Below, piece by piece: positions 34,739 to 43,492 of a DNA stretch of 64,000 nt (positions are counted from its first letter, which is position 1; each line of letters begins with the position of its first letter). The position numbers and the translations under genes were made by a program. The stretch comes from Kuafuiihalomonas sp964473255 (lineage in GTDB: Bacteria > Myxococcota > Kuafuiibacteriia > Kuafuiibacteriales > Kuafuiibacteriaceae). The stretch is taken from contig CAYYOT010000020.1 in NCBI GenBank assembly GCA_964473255.1, positions 1-64,000 on the forward strand. The letters run 5' to 3'. The notes beneath the pieces were generated by a model. That model did not search any database, was not told where the DNA came from, and saw nothing but the letters and a program-made list of their open reading frames with translations.

Positions 34739-37137
34739 GCCCTGTGGTTCTGCTGGCCGCCTTGACCGCGTTGACGCCCTCGGAAGCCGAGCACGCGCTT
34801 GACCAGCTGGCGAACACGACGCGTGTGCTCTACGTTGCCGCCCATCCCGACGACGAAAACACCCGACTGATCGCCTATCTCACCCGAATCCGCAGGGTCG
34901 AAGTGGCGTACCTGTCGCTGACTCGGGGCTCGGGCGGCCAAAATCGAATCGGAACCGAGCAGAGCGATCTGCTGGGTGTGCTGCGTACGGGTGAGCTCCT
35001 TAGTGCACGCTCGGTGGACGGGGCCCGCCAATTCTTCACCCGAGCTCGTGACTTCGGCTACTCGAAGAGTTCGAGCGAAACGCTTGAAGTATGGGATGCC
35101 GACGCCGTGGTGGCCGACGCCGTCCACGTCATCCGTACGTTTCGGCCGGACGTGGTGGTCACGCGCTTTCGAGAGACCGGTCGAACCCACGGTCATCATC
35201 TCGCTTCGGCCGCGATCGCTCGCCGGGCGGTCGAGGCGGCGGCTCGCCCGGACGGCAGCGGTCTCGACCCCTGGACGGTGAAACGTCTGATCGTCAACGT
35301 TCCGACGTGGCGGGGACGGGATCCCGACACCGACTTCGAGATGGAGGTCAATGCGTTCGATGCCCGTCTGGGTGAGTCGGTCGGCGAGATTGCCGCACGC
35401 AGCCGAAGTCGCCACCGAAGCCAAGCCTTCGGTAGCGCCGGTGACCGCCGCCCGCGCACGGAGGCTTTCAGCAACGTCTGGGGAGACGAGGCCAAGGCCG
35501 ACCTCCTGGAAGGGGTGCCCCCCGGCTGGAGCCGATTCAAAAAATCCAAGGCCGTCGACAAGTGCCTTCGTCGACTCCGCGAGGCCCAACTGGGCTCGCT
35601 CGATTTTTTGGCGTCCGCCCACGAAACGGTCGCCGAGCTGGAGCGCTTGCCGGACGTGCCGCGCGTCAAAGACGCGCGTGAGCGTCTGACGCGGGTGGCG
35701 CTCGCCGCGAGCGGTGTCTTCATTCGAGCGACTACGGAGGTCGACGGCGTTGCTCCCGGGGAGATGGTCCCGATACGGCTCGAAGTGACGAGCCGCCGTC
35801 ATCCCCGGATCGTGCTTCGTTCCTACGCCGTCGACGAGTCGGAACCAGTGCCCGTAGCTGCCGCGCTCTCCGTCGGCGAGCCGTGGACCCAGGAGGTCGC
35901 AGTCCGCATGACGGATGGTTCCCCGACGGCGAGTCCCTGGTTGACCGAGGTCTCGACCCCTGGAGCCTACGTTGCCCCGGATCGAAATACGGTCATCCTT
36001 TCCCGAGGCCCCGACCCGATCACCGTAACCTTCGTCCTCCAGACGCCGAAGGGTTCGTTTTCAGAAACCGTGCCCGTCCTGCATCAGTGGGTCGATCCCT
36101 CGAGCGGAGAGCACCTCTCCCAGCTTGCTCGGTTGCCGCTGGTGACTGTGACTCCGGCGGAGTCGGTGCGTCTGTTGCCGCGTGGACGGGAAGCTGCGGT
36201 CACGTTCGAGCTCCATGCGCATGGAGCCGCCCCTAGGACCCGGATCGCGTTCGACGCTCCGGCCGGATGGAAAGTGCAGCCCAGCTCGGTCGAGGCGCCC
36301 CGCGAGCGAGGCCAAAGGCGTCAGGTTACCGTCCGGGTCGCCCCCCCAAAGCCCGATGCATCGCCCTTTGTCTTGAGGCCTCATGTCGTTCGCGAAGGCC
36401 AGACGACGCCGGCGTCCAGGCTCGACGTGGTGGCTCATCCTCACATCGAAAGAGCCTTGGTCGTTCGCCCGTCGCACGTCCGCTGGGTTCCGCTCGATCT
36501 GAAGCTGACCAGCGCTCGCGTGGCTTACGTTCCGGGAGCGGGCGACCGCGTGGCCGAGCTGATGGCAGAGGCTGGCCTGAGAGTCCGCGCCTGGACCGAT
36601 GCCGACCTCAAGGAGCTCGACTTGACGGACACCGACGTGCTGCTTCTCGGGATTCGTGCTTTCAACGTTCGACCGCGTCTGGTCGAGGCGAGAGAGCGGA
36701 TCTTCCGATGGGTCGAGCAAGGGGGAAGGTTGGTTATTCAGTACAACACCAACAGCTGGTTCGATGGACTCGAGTACGACGTTGGCCCGGGCACACTGAA
36801 GCTCGGTCGAGGGCGGGTGACAGACGAGACCGCCGAGGTTCGTATTCTTGAGCCCTCACACCCGGTCCTGCAGACGCCAAACCGGATCGATGGGAGCGAC
36901 TGGGCCGGCTGGGTGCAGGAGCGGGGGCTATATTTCGCCGAGTCCTGGGACGAGGACTATGTGCCCGTGGTCGAGATGGCCGACCCGGCAGGGTCGCCGG
37001 AGAGAGGGGCTCTGCTCGTCAAACGCTACGGACGCGGTACGGTCGTCTACACCGGTCTCTCGTTCTTTCGTCAGCTTCCAGCGGGCGTGCCCGGCGCTTA
37101 TCGGCTGCTGGCCAATCTTCTTCAACCCGAGTCATGA
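34735..37137 (+). CDS. Large PIG-L family deacetylase with C-terminal beta domains
   Basis: This is an 800-residue protein. A PIG-L/LmbE domain occupies about 30-290, with the zinc motif AAHPDDEN and a second histidine cluster in GRTHGHH. The C-terminal 500 residues contain beta-sandwich segments of the NEW3/alpha-galactosidase-associated type and a ThuA-like or glutaminase-like end (VLLLGIRAFNVRPRL, then QYNTNSWFDGLEYD). The first residues are hydrophobic and may be a weak signal. It overlaps bshA by GTGA. The family occurs in Bacteroidetes and Acidobacteria as periplasmic sugar deacetylases. It may act on GlcN- or GlcNAc-linked thiols, but this is inferred only from its position. Confidence 0.82.
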   Translation: MSPVVLLAALTALTPSEAEHALDQLANTTRVLYVAAHPDDENTRLIAYLTRIRRVEVAYLSLTRGSGGQNRIGTEQSDLLGVLRTGELLSARSVDGARQFFTRARDFGYSKSSSETLEVWDADAVVADAVHVIRTFRPDVVVTRFRETGRTHGHHLASAAIARRAVEAAARPDGSGLDPWTVKRLIVNVPTWRGRDPDTDFEMEVNAFDARLGESVGEIAARSRSRHRSQAFGSAGDRRPRTEAFSNVWGDEAKADLLEGVPPGWSRFKKSKAVDKCLRRLREAQLGSLDFLASAHETVAELERLPDVPRVKDARERLTRVALAASGVFIRATTEVDGVAPGEMVPIRLEVTSRRHPRIVLRSYAVDESEPVPVAAALSVGEPWTQEVAVRMTDGSPTASPWLTEVSTPGAYVAPDRNTVILSRGPDPITVTFVLQTPKGSFSETVPVLHQWVDPSSGEHLSQLARLPLVTVTPAESVRLLPRGREAAVTFELHAHGAAPRTRIAFDAPAGWKVQPSSVEAPRERGQRRQVTVRVAPPKPDASPFVLRPHVVREGQTTPASRLDVVAHPHIERALVVRPSHVRWVPLDLKLTSARVAYVPGAGDRVAELMAEAGLRVRAWTDADLKELDLTDTDVLLLGIRAFNVRPRLVEARERIFRWVEQGGRLVIQYNTNSWFDGLEYDVGPGTLKLGRGRVTDETAEVRILEPSHPVLQTPNRIDGSDWAGWVQERGLYFAESWDEDYVPVVEMADPAGSPERGALLVKRYGRGTVVYTGLSFFRQLPAGVPGAYRLLANLLQPES

Positions 37138-37262
37138 CGCCGCCCGAGTCTGACGAGCGGCCGCCCATTTTGGGCTCGTGGGCCAACCTATATTGGGCGC
37201 TGGTCCTGTGTTTGGTGCTCGAGTGCGCCTTGTTCTGGGCGCTGGAACGCTGGGCCTCATGA
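37134..37262 (+). CDS. Small single-helix protein preceding the SSS symporter
   Basis: This 42-residue reading frame starts at ATG 37134, overlapping the PIG-L stop (ATGA), and ends with TGA overlapping the symporter ATG at 37259 (ATGA). It has a charged N-terminus, then GSWANLYWALVLCLVLECAL and ALERWAS, giving one transmembrane helix with an aromatic anchor. The double overlap and membrane character make it a likely accessory subunit of the sodium:solute symporter. It is below the usual length cutoff of gene finders. Confidence 0.7.
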   Translation: MTPPESDERPPILGSWANLYWALVLCLVLECALFWALERWAS

Positions 37263-38932
37263 GCCTGCTCGACTGGGTGGTGGGCGCGACGACCATCGCT
37301 GCCATTGTGATTTATGGAGTGGTGAAGACGCGGAACGTCTCGACCACCGCCGGCTACCTGCGTGGCGACAACGAGCTGGGCTGGGCGACGATCGGTCTTT
37401 CGGTGATGGCGACCCAGGCCAGCGCGATCACGTTTTTGTCCACGCCGGGGCAAGCGTATCAGGACGGCATGCGCTTCGTGCAGTTCTACTTCGGACTGCC
37501 GCTGGCCATGATCGTCATCTCCGCGGTTTTCGTACCCATATACTTCCGGCTGAAAGTATACACTGCCTACGAGTACCTGGAGCATCGCTTCGATCGCAGG
37601 GTTCGGGTGTTCGGGGCACTCTTGTTTCTCATCCAGCGCGGGTTGGCTGCCGGAATCACCATTTACGCTCCGGCCATCGTTCTCTCCACCATCCTCGGCT
37701 GGCCGCTGGGTATCACGAACCTCGGGATCGGAGTGCTCGTCATCGTCTACACCGTAGTCGGCGGTTCGAAGGCGGTGAGTCAGACGCAGAAACAACAGAT
37801 GATCGTCATCATGACCGGCATGATGATCGCGGCCGGAGTGATGTATCAGACCCTGCCGGCGGGGGTCGGGCTGGGGGGCGTCACCCGACTAGCGGGGGCA
37901 CTCGATCGGATGAACCCCATCAGCTTCGAGTTCGACCTCAACGATCGATATAACTTCTGGTCGGGCATTTCGGGGGGATTCTTTTTGGCCCTGTCGTACT
38001 TCGGGACGGATCAGTCTCAGGTTCAGCGCTATCTTTCTGGTCGCTCCGTCACGCAGATTCGTCTGGGCCTTCTGTTCAATGGCTTCTTCAAGATTCCGAT
38101 GCAGTTCATCATTCTGTACATCGGAGTGCTTCTGTTTGCCGTCCATATCTTTCATGCGCCGCCCGTCTTCTTCAATGGTCCGGCGCTGGAGAAGACGCGC
38201 GAGAGTTCGGCCGCACCCCAGTTGGCGGACGTCGAGCGCGCCTATCTCGAGGCCCACGAAGAACGGCGAGCTCGGGCCGATGCCTATCTGGAAGCGCCCA
38301 CGCTCGAGCGGCGGTCCGCCCTCCGGTTGGCCCATGAGCGGGTCGATGCTCTCCGCGGCGAAGCGAAGACGGTCGTAGAGTCGGCCGTTCCACGCGCTGA
38401 GCTCGAAGATTCGGACTTCATCTTCATATCCTTCATCCTGAAGGGCTTGCCCGTCGGACTGGTCGGTCTGCTGATCGCGGTCATTCTTTCGGCTGCGATG
38501 TCCTCGACTGCGAGCGAGCTTTCGGCGCTCGGCGCGACGGCGACCGTCGACTTCTATCGAACGCTGCTGCGTCCTCACGCCCTCGATGGTCACTACCTTC
38601 GCGTATCCAAGTTGTTCACGGTCTTCTGGGGGCTGGTGGCAGTTTCGTTCGCAACGTTCGCCAATCTTGTCGACAACCTCATCGAAGCCGTGAACATCTT
38701 GGGGTCGCTGTTTTACGGCACGGTGCTCGGGCTCTTCGTCGTCGCGTTCTTCCTCAAGTTCGTTGGGGCGCGCGCCGTCTTCTGGGCCGCAGTCATCGCT
38801 GAAGCCGCCGTGCTGGTCTGCTTTGTCGCCACGGATCTGGGCTTTCTCTGGTTCAACGTCGTGGGCTGCGGGATAACGGTCGCCCTGAGCCTCCTGTTCG
38901 AGGCGGTCATGCCGTCATCGGCCGACGCCTAG
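37259..38932 (+). CDS. Sodium:solute symporter (SSS family)
   Basis: This 557-residue transporter has about 13 hydrophobic helices. Family marks are GLSVMATQASAITFLSTPGQAY (core ATQASAITFLSTPG) in helix 2, the RGL loop QRGLAAGITIYAP, and ILSAAMSSTASELSALGA in the helix-9 sodium site. A 75-residue hydrophilic insert (about 318-390) sits between helices. ATG 37259 is in the overlap with the small upstream protein. The substrate is unknown, but the location after bacillithiol and PIG-L genes suggests a sugar, amino acid or thiol breakdown product. Confidence 0.9.
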   Translation: MSLLDWVVGATTIAAIVIYGVVKTRNVSTTAGYLRGDNELGWATIGLSVMATQASAITFLSTPGQAYQDGMRFVQFYFGLPLAMIVISAVFVPIYFRLKVYTAYEYLEHRFDRRVRVFGALLFLIQRGLAAGITIYAPAIVLSTILGWPLGITNLGIGVLVIVYTVVGGSKAVSQTQKQQMIVIMTGMMIAAGVMYQTLPAGVGLGGVTRLAGALDRMNPISFEFDLNDRYNFWSGISGGFFLALSYFGTDQSQVQRYLSGRSVTQIRLGLLFNGFFKIPMQFIILYIGVLLFAVHIFHAPPVFFNGPALEKTRESSAAPQLADVERAYLEAHEERRARADAYLEAPTLERRSALRLAHERVDALRGEAKTVVESAVPRAELEDSDFIFISFILKGLPVGLVGLLIAVILSAAMSSTASELSALGATATVDFYRTLLRPHALDGHYLRVSKLFTVFWGLVAVSFATFANLVDNLIEAVNILGSLFYGTVLGLFVVAFFLKFVGARAVFWAAVIAEAAVLVCFVATDLGFLWFNVVGCGITVALSLLFEAVMPSSADA

Positions 38933-38944
38933 CCGGAGGGCTAG
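38929..38944. terminator. CTAGCC palindrome containing stops of two convergent genes
   Basis: CTAGCC (38929-38934), loop GGAG, GGCTAG (38939-38944) make a perfect 6-bp inverted repeat. The TAG of the symporter and that of the opposing glycosyltransferase are its outer arms. It may stop transcription from both sides. Confidence 0.35.
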
Positions 38945-40083
38945 CGCTTCGCCTTGAAGACGAAGTAGCGATTCACCGTGAAATTGATCAGCATGCCGGC
39001 GGCGATGCCGAACAGGGCCGCGACTTGCGGAAGCACCTTCGGATAGGCCAAGAGGACCGCCGAAGCGACGCCGAACTGAATCGCAGCGCCGACCGAAGAA
39101 GCCAGACAGAATCCCACGAACTGCTTCCAAACGTTTCCGTCCCGAGCGTACTGAAACGTGAAGCGTCGGTTGAAGAGGAAGTTCGTAATGACGCTGACGA
39201 CGATCCCGCCGGCCAGGGCAATGAAGCTCGACAGGCCTGCCATCAGCAGCAGCGTGACGACCGCCAAATTGACGAAGACCCCAGACAGTCCCACCAGTCC
39301 GAACTGAACTGCGGCACTCCACGTTGCGTACTTGTAGATGTACAGGCGACGGAGGTGGATGAGGTAGTTGAGCTGCTCCCTGAAGGACAGCTTGCTCTCG
39401 CCGGCGACCCGATCCGAAAAGTGAATCGGAACCTCGCCCACGTTCTCGATGTGACACTTGACGATGAGCTCGAGCCCGATTTTGTACCCGATGGGATTGA
39501 GCTGGTCGGCGCGCTCGAAGTCTGACTTCCGCATGGCGAAGAATCCGGCCATTGGGTCTTTGGCATCAGTGAAAGGACGGGCCAATGCCGTCGCTACCTT
39601 GCTGTTCAGCCAGCGGCCGAAACCCCAGTCGTCGTCGGTCGAGCCCCCGGGAACATAGCGGGATCCGATCACGAACTCCTGTCCAGTCTCCAGCGCGAGG
39701 ACCATGTCCGGGATCTTCTCTGGCGGATGGGAGAGGTCGGCGTCCATGACGACCAGAACGGGAAAGCGGGCCTTCTCCAAACCATCGACGACCGAGGGGC
39801 TGAGCCCGCGATTGGAAGTTCGAACATGTAGATGAACCCACCCCGGCGCCTGCTCGGCTACCCACTCCTCGGTGCCGTCTTGGCTATTGTCGTCCAAGAT
39901 CAGAAGCTCCAGCTCGAGTTGGTGGGACGCCTTGAGACGGGCTACGCGTTCGACGAGAGCCGGGAGCGCTTCGCGCTCTTTATACGTGGGCACGATGATC
40001 GAGACGGGGGCCAGGACCCGAATTTCAGCGAGATGCTCGAGCGTAGCCGGTCCCTGTCGACTTCCGTAGCCAGATTCCCGCAT
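38941..40083 (-). CDS. Dolichol-phosphate-mannose-synthase-like GT2 fused to GtrA
   Basis: This 380-residue protein combines a cytoplasmic GT2 domain (about 25-250: VSIIVPTYKERE, LILDDNSQDGT, VMDADLSHPPE, IGSRYVPGGS) with a C-terminal four-helix GtrA domain (about 255-380: GLVGLSGVFVNLAVV, ITNFLFNRRFTF, NRYFVF). The DxD is DAD. It probably transfers a sugar from a nucleotide donor to polyprenyl phosphate, with GtrA helping flip the product. The start at 40083 may be slightly long, since the recognised domain begins near residue 25. Confidence 0.93.
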   Translation of the reverse strand: MRESGYGSRQGPATLEHLAEIRVLAPVSIIVPTYKEREALPALVERVARLKASHQLELELLILDDNSQDGTEEWVAEQAPGWVHLHVRTSNRGLSPSVVDGLEKARFPVLVVMDADLSHPPEKIPDMVLALETGQEFVIGSRYVPGGSTDDDWGFGRWLNSKVATALARPFTDAKDPMAGFFAMRKSDFERADQLNPIGYKIGLELIVKCHIENVGEVPIHFSDRVAGESKLSFREQLNYLIHLRRLYIYKYATWSAAVQFGLVGLSGVFVNLAVVTLLLMAGLSSFIALAGGIVVSVITNFLFNRRFTFQYARDGNVWKQFVGFCLASSVGAAIQFGVASAVLLAYPKVLPQVAALFGIAAGMLINFTVNRYFVFKAKR

Positions 40084-40216
40084 GGCGGCCGTCGTCCGAA
40101 CGGCGGGCGTTGAGTAGCGTTCGACCTTGGATTGGTCAACCGCAGATCGGAGGGGCCGGGAGCCGAAATGGGGTGATAGGGCTTGGTCCCCGGGCGACGC
40201 CGGCTACCATCAGCGC

Positions 40217-40762
40217 GTGTCCGATCGTCCCGACATTCAGGTTCTCACCGCGGCTACGATGAACGGGTGGAAACCGCTCATCTTTTCTAAGAGGCGGGCG
40301 TGCCGTACGACCTTCGACCCATTGACTTCTCTACTCGGGAGCAGAAGGCGGAATGGTATGTCGCATTGAATCCGAATGGTCGCATCCCCACCATTGTCGA
40401 CCGCGGCAACGACGACTTCGTCGTCTTCGAGTCTGGGGCAGTGCTCTGGTACCTCGCTGAAAAGTATGAGTGCTTTCTGCCTTCGGACCCGAAAGGTCGG
40501 TCCCGGGCGATGCAGTGGATCATGTTCCAGGTGGCCGGAGTTGGACCGATGATGGGGCAGGCGATGTACTTTCAGCGCATCGCCGAGCCCGCTCGTCAAT
40601 CTCCAGCGGTGGTGGTTCGATCGACTCGATGCCCGCCCGGCGATCCAGCGCGCGATTCAGCTTCCCAAGCCCTTTCCTGCAGCCTTCGGGCGGGGAGACG
40701 AACACGAGGCCGAGCGATCTAATGCTGGTCGCTTTCAAACCGACTTCAGGAAGCCCGCCTGA
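40217..40762 (+). pseudogene. Broken GST gene (Ure2/YfcG-like)
   Basis: Three frames hold pieces of one glutathione transferase. From GTG 40217 comes IQVLTAATMNGWKPLIF. After a frameshift near 40285-40296 the next frame carries GVPYDLRPIDFSTREQ, NPNGRIPTIVDRG, ESGAVLWYLAEKY and a helical start to QAMYFQRIAEP. Past about 40600 the end of the family (WWFDRLDARPAIQRAIQLP) appears in another frame and stops at 40762. Roughly 60 residues between the last two pieces are missing. At least one indel and one deletion are needed, so the gene is dead unless the assembly is wrong. Confidence 0.85.
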
Positions 40763-40866
40763 TCGATGCGCGTCGCCACACGCGAGGGATGAGGCTGGCG
40801 TGTCCCGGAGGAGACGGAGCATCCGGCGCGCCGATCACAGCTTCAAAGGGTGGGCGACCCCGGTGG

Positions 40867-41757
40867 TCAGTAGCCGTAGTCGTCGTCGTACCCGTCGGAC
40901 TCGGCCTCACCCTCACTCGTCTCCGGAGTCAGCTGGGGCACGACTGAGGCGGCGATGGCGGCGCCACTGAAGAGGGCCACCACGACGCCGAGGCCGATCG
41001 CCGCTCGCCAACCCGAAGCGATGCCCGCCGGCAGGCGGACGAGGGCCACGGCGAACGCCGCGGCCGCCATGAAGACCACGCTCCACCAGCCGAGGTCCGC
41101 ATAGTTGAATCCACCGACGACGAGGCCGCTCAGAACGACGACCGTCGGACCGACAGCGCTGTCCGAGGTCAGCTCGGTGCGCCACAGCGCGAACAACATG
41201 ACGACGCCCCAAGCGCCCGCGAGCCCTCCCGCGGTCTGGGCCAGAAGAGCCGTGCCCGACACGCCGAGGACGGTGGCGGTTCCGGCCGAGAGTCCGGCCA
41301 TGGCCAGCGGGACCGCAGGACCCGGCATGCTCTCGGCGCGTCGTCCGAGGAGCTCCCAGAGCGCCACGACGACGGCCATCGAACCGACCAGGACGAGGGT
41401 CGAGGTCATCGCCGGCCAAATGCTGCCGACGAGAGGTCGGACGATGAGGAAGATCGTCAAGAGCGCGACGATGGACCGACTCGCCCAGCGACCAGCAGGA
41501 GGAAGAACACGTTCCGCGATAACCTCGGCCGCGGCGACGAAGCCCATCCACAGCGCCCACACGCTCGCATCCGAGGGAGGTAGGCCCGGAAAACCGCGGA
41601 CGGGAACATAGGCCGCCACGGCCCCGAGAGGTGCGATGAAGGTCAGAGCCACGAGGCTCTTGGCACTCCGCACCTCCCCGCGGCCCGGGCCCAACACCAA
41701 GAGCAAAGCTGCCCCGAGTGCGGGGGCCAACACCGAGAGGAGGAGTGCGGTCTGCAT
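40867..41757 (-). CDS. Unknown multi-pass membrane protein
   Basis: This 296-residue protein has eight to nine hydrophobic helices separated by short loops and an acidic, Tyr-ending tail (EGEAESDGYDDDYGY). I recognise no family. It begins three bases after the YceI stop on the same strand, so both are probably co-transcribed. It could be a subunit-like membrane scaffold, but nothing in the sequence shows a substrate site. Confidence 0.75.
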   Translation of the reverse strand: MQTALLLSVLAPALGAALLLVLGPGRGEVRSAKSLVALTFIAPLGAVAAYVPVRGFPGLPPSDASVWALWMGFVAAAEVIAERVLPPAGRWASRSIVALLTIFLIVRPLVGSIWPAMTSTLVLVGSMAVVVALWELLGRRAESMPGPAVPLAMAGLSAGTATVLGVSGTALLAQTAGGLAGAWGVVMLFALWRTELTSDSAVGPTVVVLSGLVVGGFNYADLGWWSVVFMAAAAFAVALVRLPAGIASGWRAAIGLGVVVALFSGAAIAASVVPQLTPETSEGEAESDGYDDDYGY

Positions 41758-41759
41758 GA

Positions 41760-42323
41760 TTACTTGCGGATGCCCTCGACGGACAGGGTCAGGGTGATGT
41801 CCTTCGAAAGCCCATCGGGCATGTAGTCGACGCCGAAGTCCATTCGGTTGACGGTCAACGTGCCCTCGTACCCGGTGCGGAAGTTACCCCAGGGATCCTT
41901 GCCCTCGCCAACCTTCTTCATGACCAGCTCCACCGACTTGGTTTTGCCCTTGATCGTGAGGTCGCCGGTGATCATGGCCTTGTCGCCGCTCTTCTTCACC
42001 TTCTTGCTCTTGAAGGTGATCGTCGGAAACTGCTTCACGTTGAAAAAATCAGGACCTCGAAGGTGGTCGTCGCGCTTCTTGTTCGCGGTGTAGACGCTGT
42101 CCGCATCGATTGTGACGTCGAGCTTGCCCGCGTCCGGGTCGTAGGTGCCGGTCGTTTTCCGGAACATTCCATACGAGTTGGCGATGCCGAGGTGGGTCAC
42201 CTTGAACACCACGTAGGTGTGATCGGGGTCGATCTTGTAGGTCGCGGCGGCGGCGGGGCTGGCCACGGCCAGGCCGCCGACGACGGCGAGAGGTACGATT
42301 CGGTTGAGCAATTGAGCCTTCAT
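41760..42323 (-). CDS. YceI-family periplasmic lipid-binding protein
   Basis: This 187-residue exported protein has a signal peptide cleaved near AAA-A (ASPAAAATYKIDPDH). The mature domain is a lipocalin-like YceI barrel, with TYKIDPDHTYVVFKVTHLGI core DPDHTYVVFKVTH, KKRDDHLRGPDFFNVKQFPTITF core HLRGPDFFNV, and GDLTIKGKTKSVEL. The family binds isoprenoid or amide lipids. ATG 42323 has a strong AAGGAG site. Confidence 0.95.
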   Translation of the reverse strand: MKAQLLNRIVPLAVVGGLAVASPAAAATYKIDPDHTYVVFKVTHLGIANSYGMFRKTTGTYDPDAGKLDVTIDADSVYTANKKRDDHLRGPDFFNVKQFPTITFKSKKVKKSGDKAMITGDLTIKGKTKSVELVMKKVGEGKDPWGNFRTGYEGTLTVNRMDFGVDYMPDGLSKDITLTLSVEGIRK

Positions 42324-42575
42324 ATGGTTTCTCCTTTATGCCGCCCACCGGCGGCTTCGATGCCTCCATAAACTCGGACGAGCCATCGCGCTCCGTCTAA
42401 CGCACGAAACTCACTGTTTCACCCCATCTTGTGAGGTGCGGCATCTTCCCCGTAGACCTAGGGGTCGCCTCTACCGAGCACCTGGGCCGTGCATCCGATG
42501 CGGCCTCCGAGGAGGAAGCAGGCAAATCTGCGTTCCAAGTAGGGCAGGGTGTCGGCCTGTCGTGCTTCCCCGATT

Positions 42576-42865
42576 TCAATCCATCAAGAGCGCTTTCTCT
42601 GAGCGGCACGCCACCGGGCTTCGATAGCGCAAAGCCTGGTGCGGTCGCTCCTCGTTGTAGATGCGGATCCATCCCTCGATGGCCTGCTGCGCTTGCTTGA
42701 AAAAGGTGACGAACCAGCCCTTGAGCTTCAAGACCCTGTAGGCGGTCTTTCAGTTCACTTTGACGCATTCGGGAAATCGCAGCCACGCCCAAAGTCGACT
42801 GTATCCGTACGTGGGGAACCGATGGATGAGAGGCTCAATACCATGCCTCTCTCGTCGTAAAGGTG
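42576..42865 (-). pseudogene. IS3-family transposase relic (OrfB end)
   Basis: On the minus strand the frame reads HRFPTYGYSRLWAWLRFPECVKVN, an in-frame TGA at 42750-42752, then KTAYRVLKLKGWFV, and finally QAIEGWIRIYNEERPHQALRY and SPVACRSEKALLMD. These are the helix-turn-helix region and the C-terminal end of an IS3-type DDE transposase. The catalytic core of about 150 residues between them is deleted and one Arg codon has become a stop. No clear inverted repeats were identified. The relic lies beside the GST pseudogene and the toxin cassette, indicating past mobile-element activity. Confidence 0.85.
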
Positions 42866-43131
42866 GCCCGAGACTAGAGGGGGAACAGGATACGAGCACG
42901 AACGACGGTGTATGACGGGACCTGCGGGTGCAAGGGGATTGTTGGTGGTTCCAGCGCCCTACCAAGCCGCTTCCTGACGAAGTTCGACGACGTCATCGGG
43001 AACCTGGGTGGCCACGCGGTGGTGAACGTAGCCCCGGATGGCTCGGATCGCGAAAGGGAATTGACCGGCTCGCCTGCCTTTCTAATCCGCACTTGTGGAT
43101 GTGTCGGCACTTCTAAGAACCCAGTATGATA
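42866..43131. other. Gene-free stretch between transposase relic and immunity gene
   Basis: Only short, unconvincing reading frames occur here on both strands. I see no RNA gene or repeat. The stretch together with 42324-42575 probably represents debris of the insertion event and the downstream end of the toxin operon. Confidence 0.5.
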
Positions 43132-43485
43132 CTACAGTCGACTGAAGCGCTTGATCCAACCCCGGGCACCGTAGAGCTCACCGGGAAGCCCGTCACTCTC
43201 CTCGGATGCCCGAACCTCCTCTCCATTCCTAATGAGAAAATCCACCCGGTCACTATCTTCCACGGCGGCGAGTAGGTTGTGCATCACCTGGTCAACGATG
43301 CCAGGCACGATGCTGCTCACAGCATCCATTTCGTCAGAATCGAGTTGCCCTAGCGCCTCCCGAATTTCCTGAGCGGTGCTTCCCTTCATTGTTCCAGATA
43401 GAATCATTCGCACGCTATCGATAGACTCGTCTCGAACAGCTCTAATAAGTATTTCACCAAGAGTATCCAGTGCTGCGTTCGACAT
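43132..43485 (-). CDS. Likely immunity protein of the RHS toxin
   Basis: This small acidic helical protein (117 residues) starts with ATG 43485 preceded by GAGG. GTG 43491 is an alternative. It lies 7 bp after the toxin stop, the classic position of an immunity gene. The C-terminal SDGLPGELYGARGWIKRFS segment resembles a motif I associate with RHS-linked immunity proteins, though I cannot name the family. Its base composition is lower in GC than the flanking genes, consistent with recent exchange. Confidence 0.65.
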   Translation of the reverse strand: MSNAALDTLGEILIRAVRDESIDSVRMILSGTMKGSTAQEIREALGQLDSDEMDAVSSIVPGIVDQVMHNLLAAVEDSDRVDFLIRNGEEVRASEESDGLPGELYGARGWIKRFSRL

Positions 43486-43492
43486 TGCCACC

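Noticed and set aside
42431..43129. Small plus-strand frames near the transposase relic
   Set aside because: They are antisense or frame shadows of the degraded IS3 OrfB. No conserved segment is visible on the plus strand.
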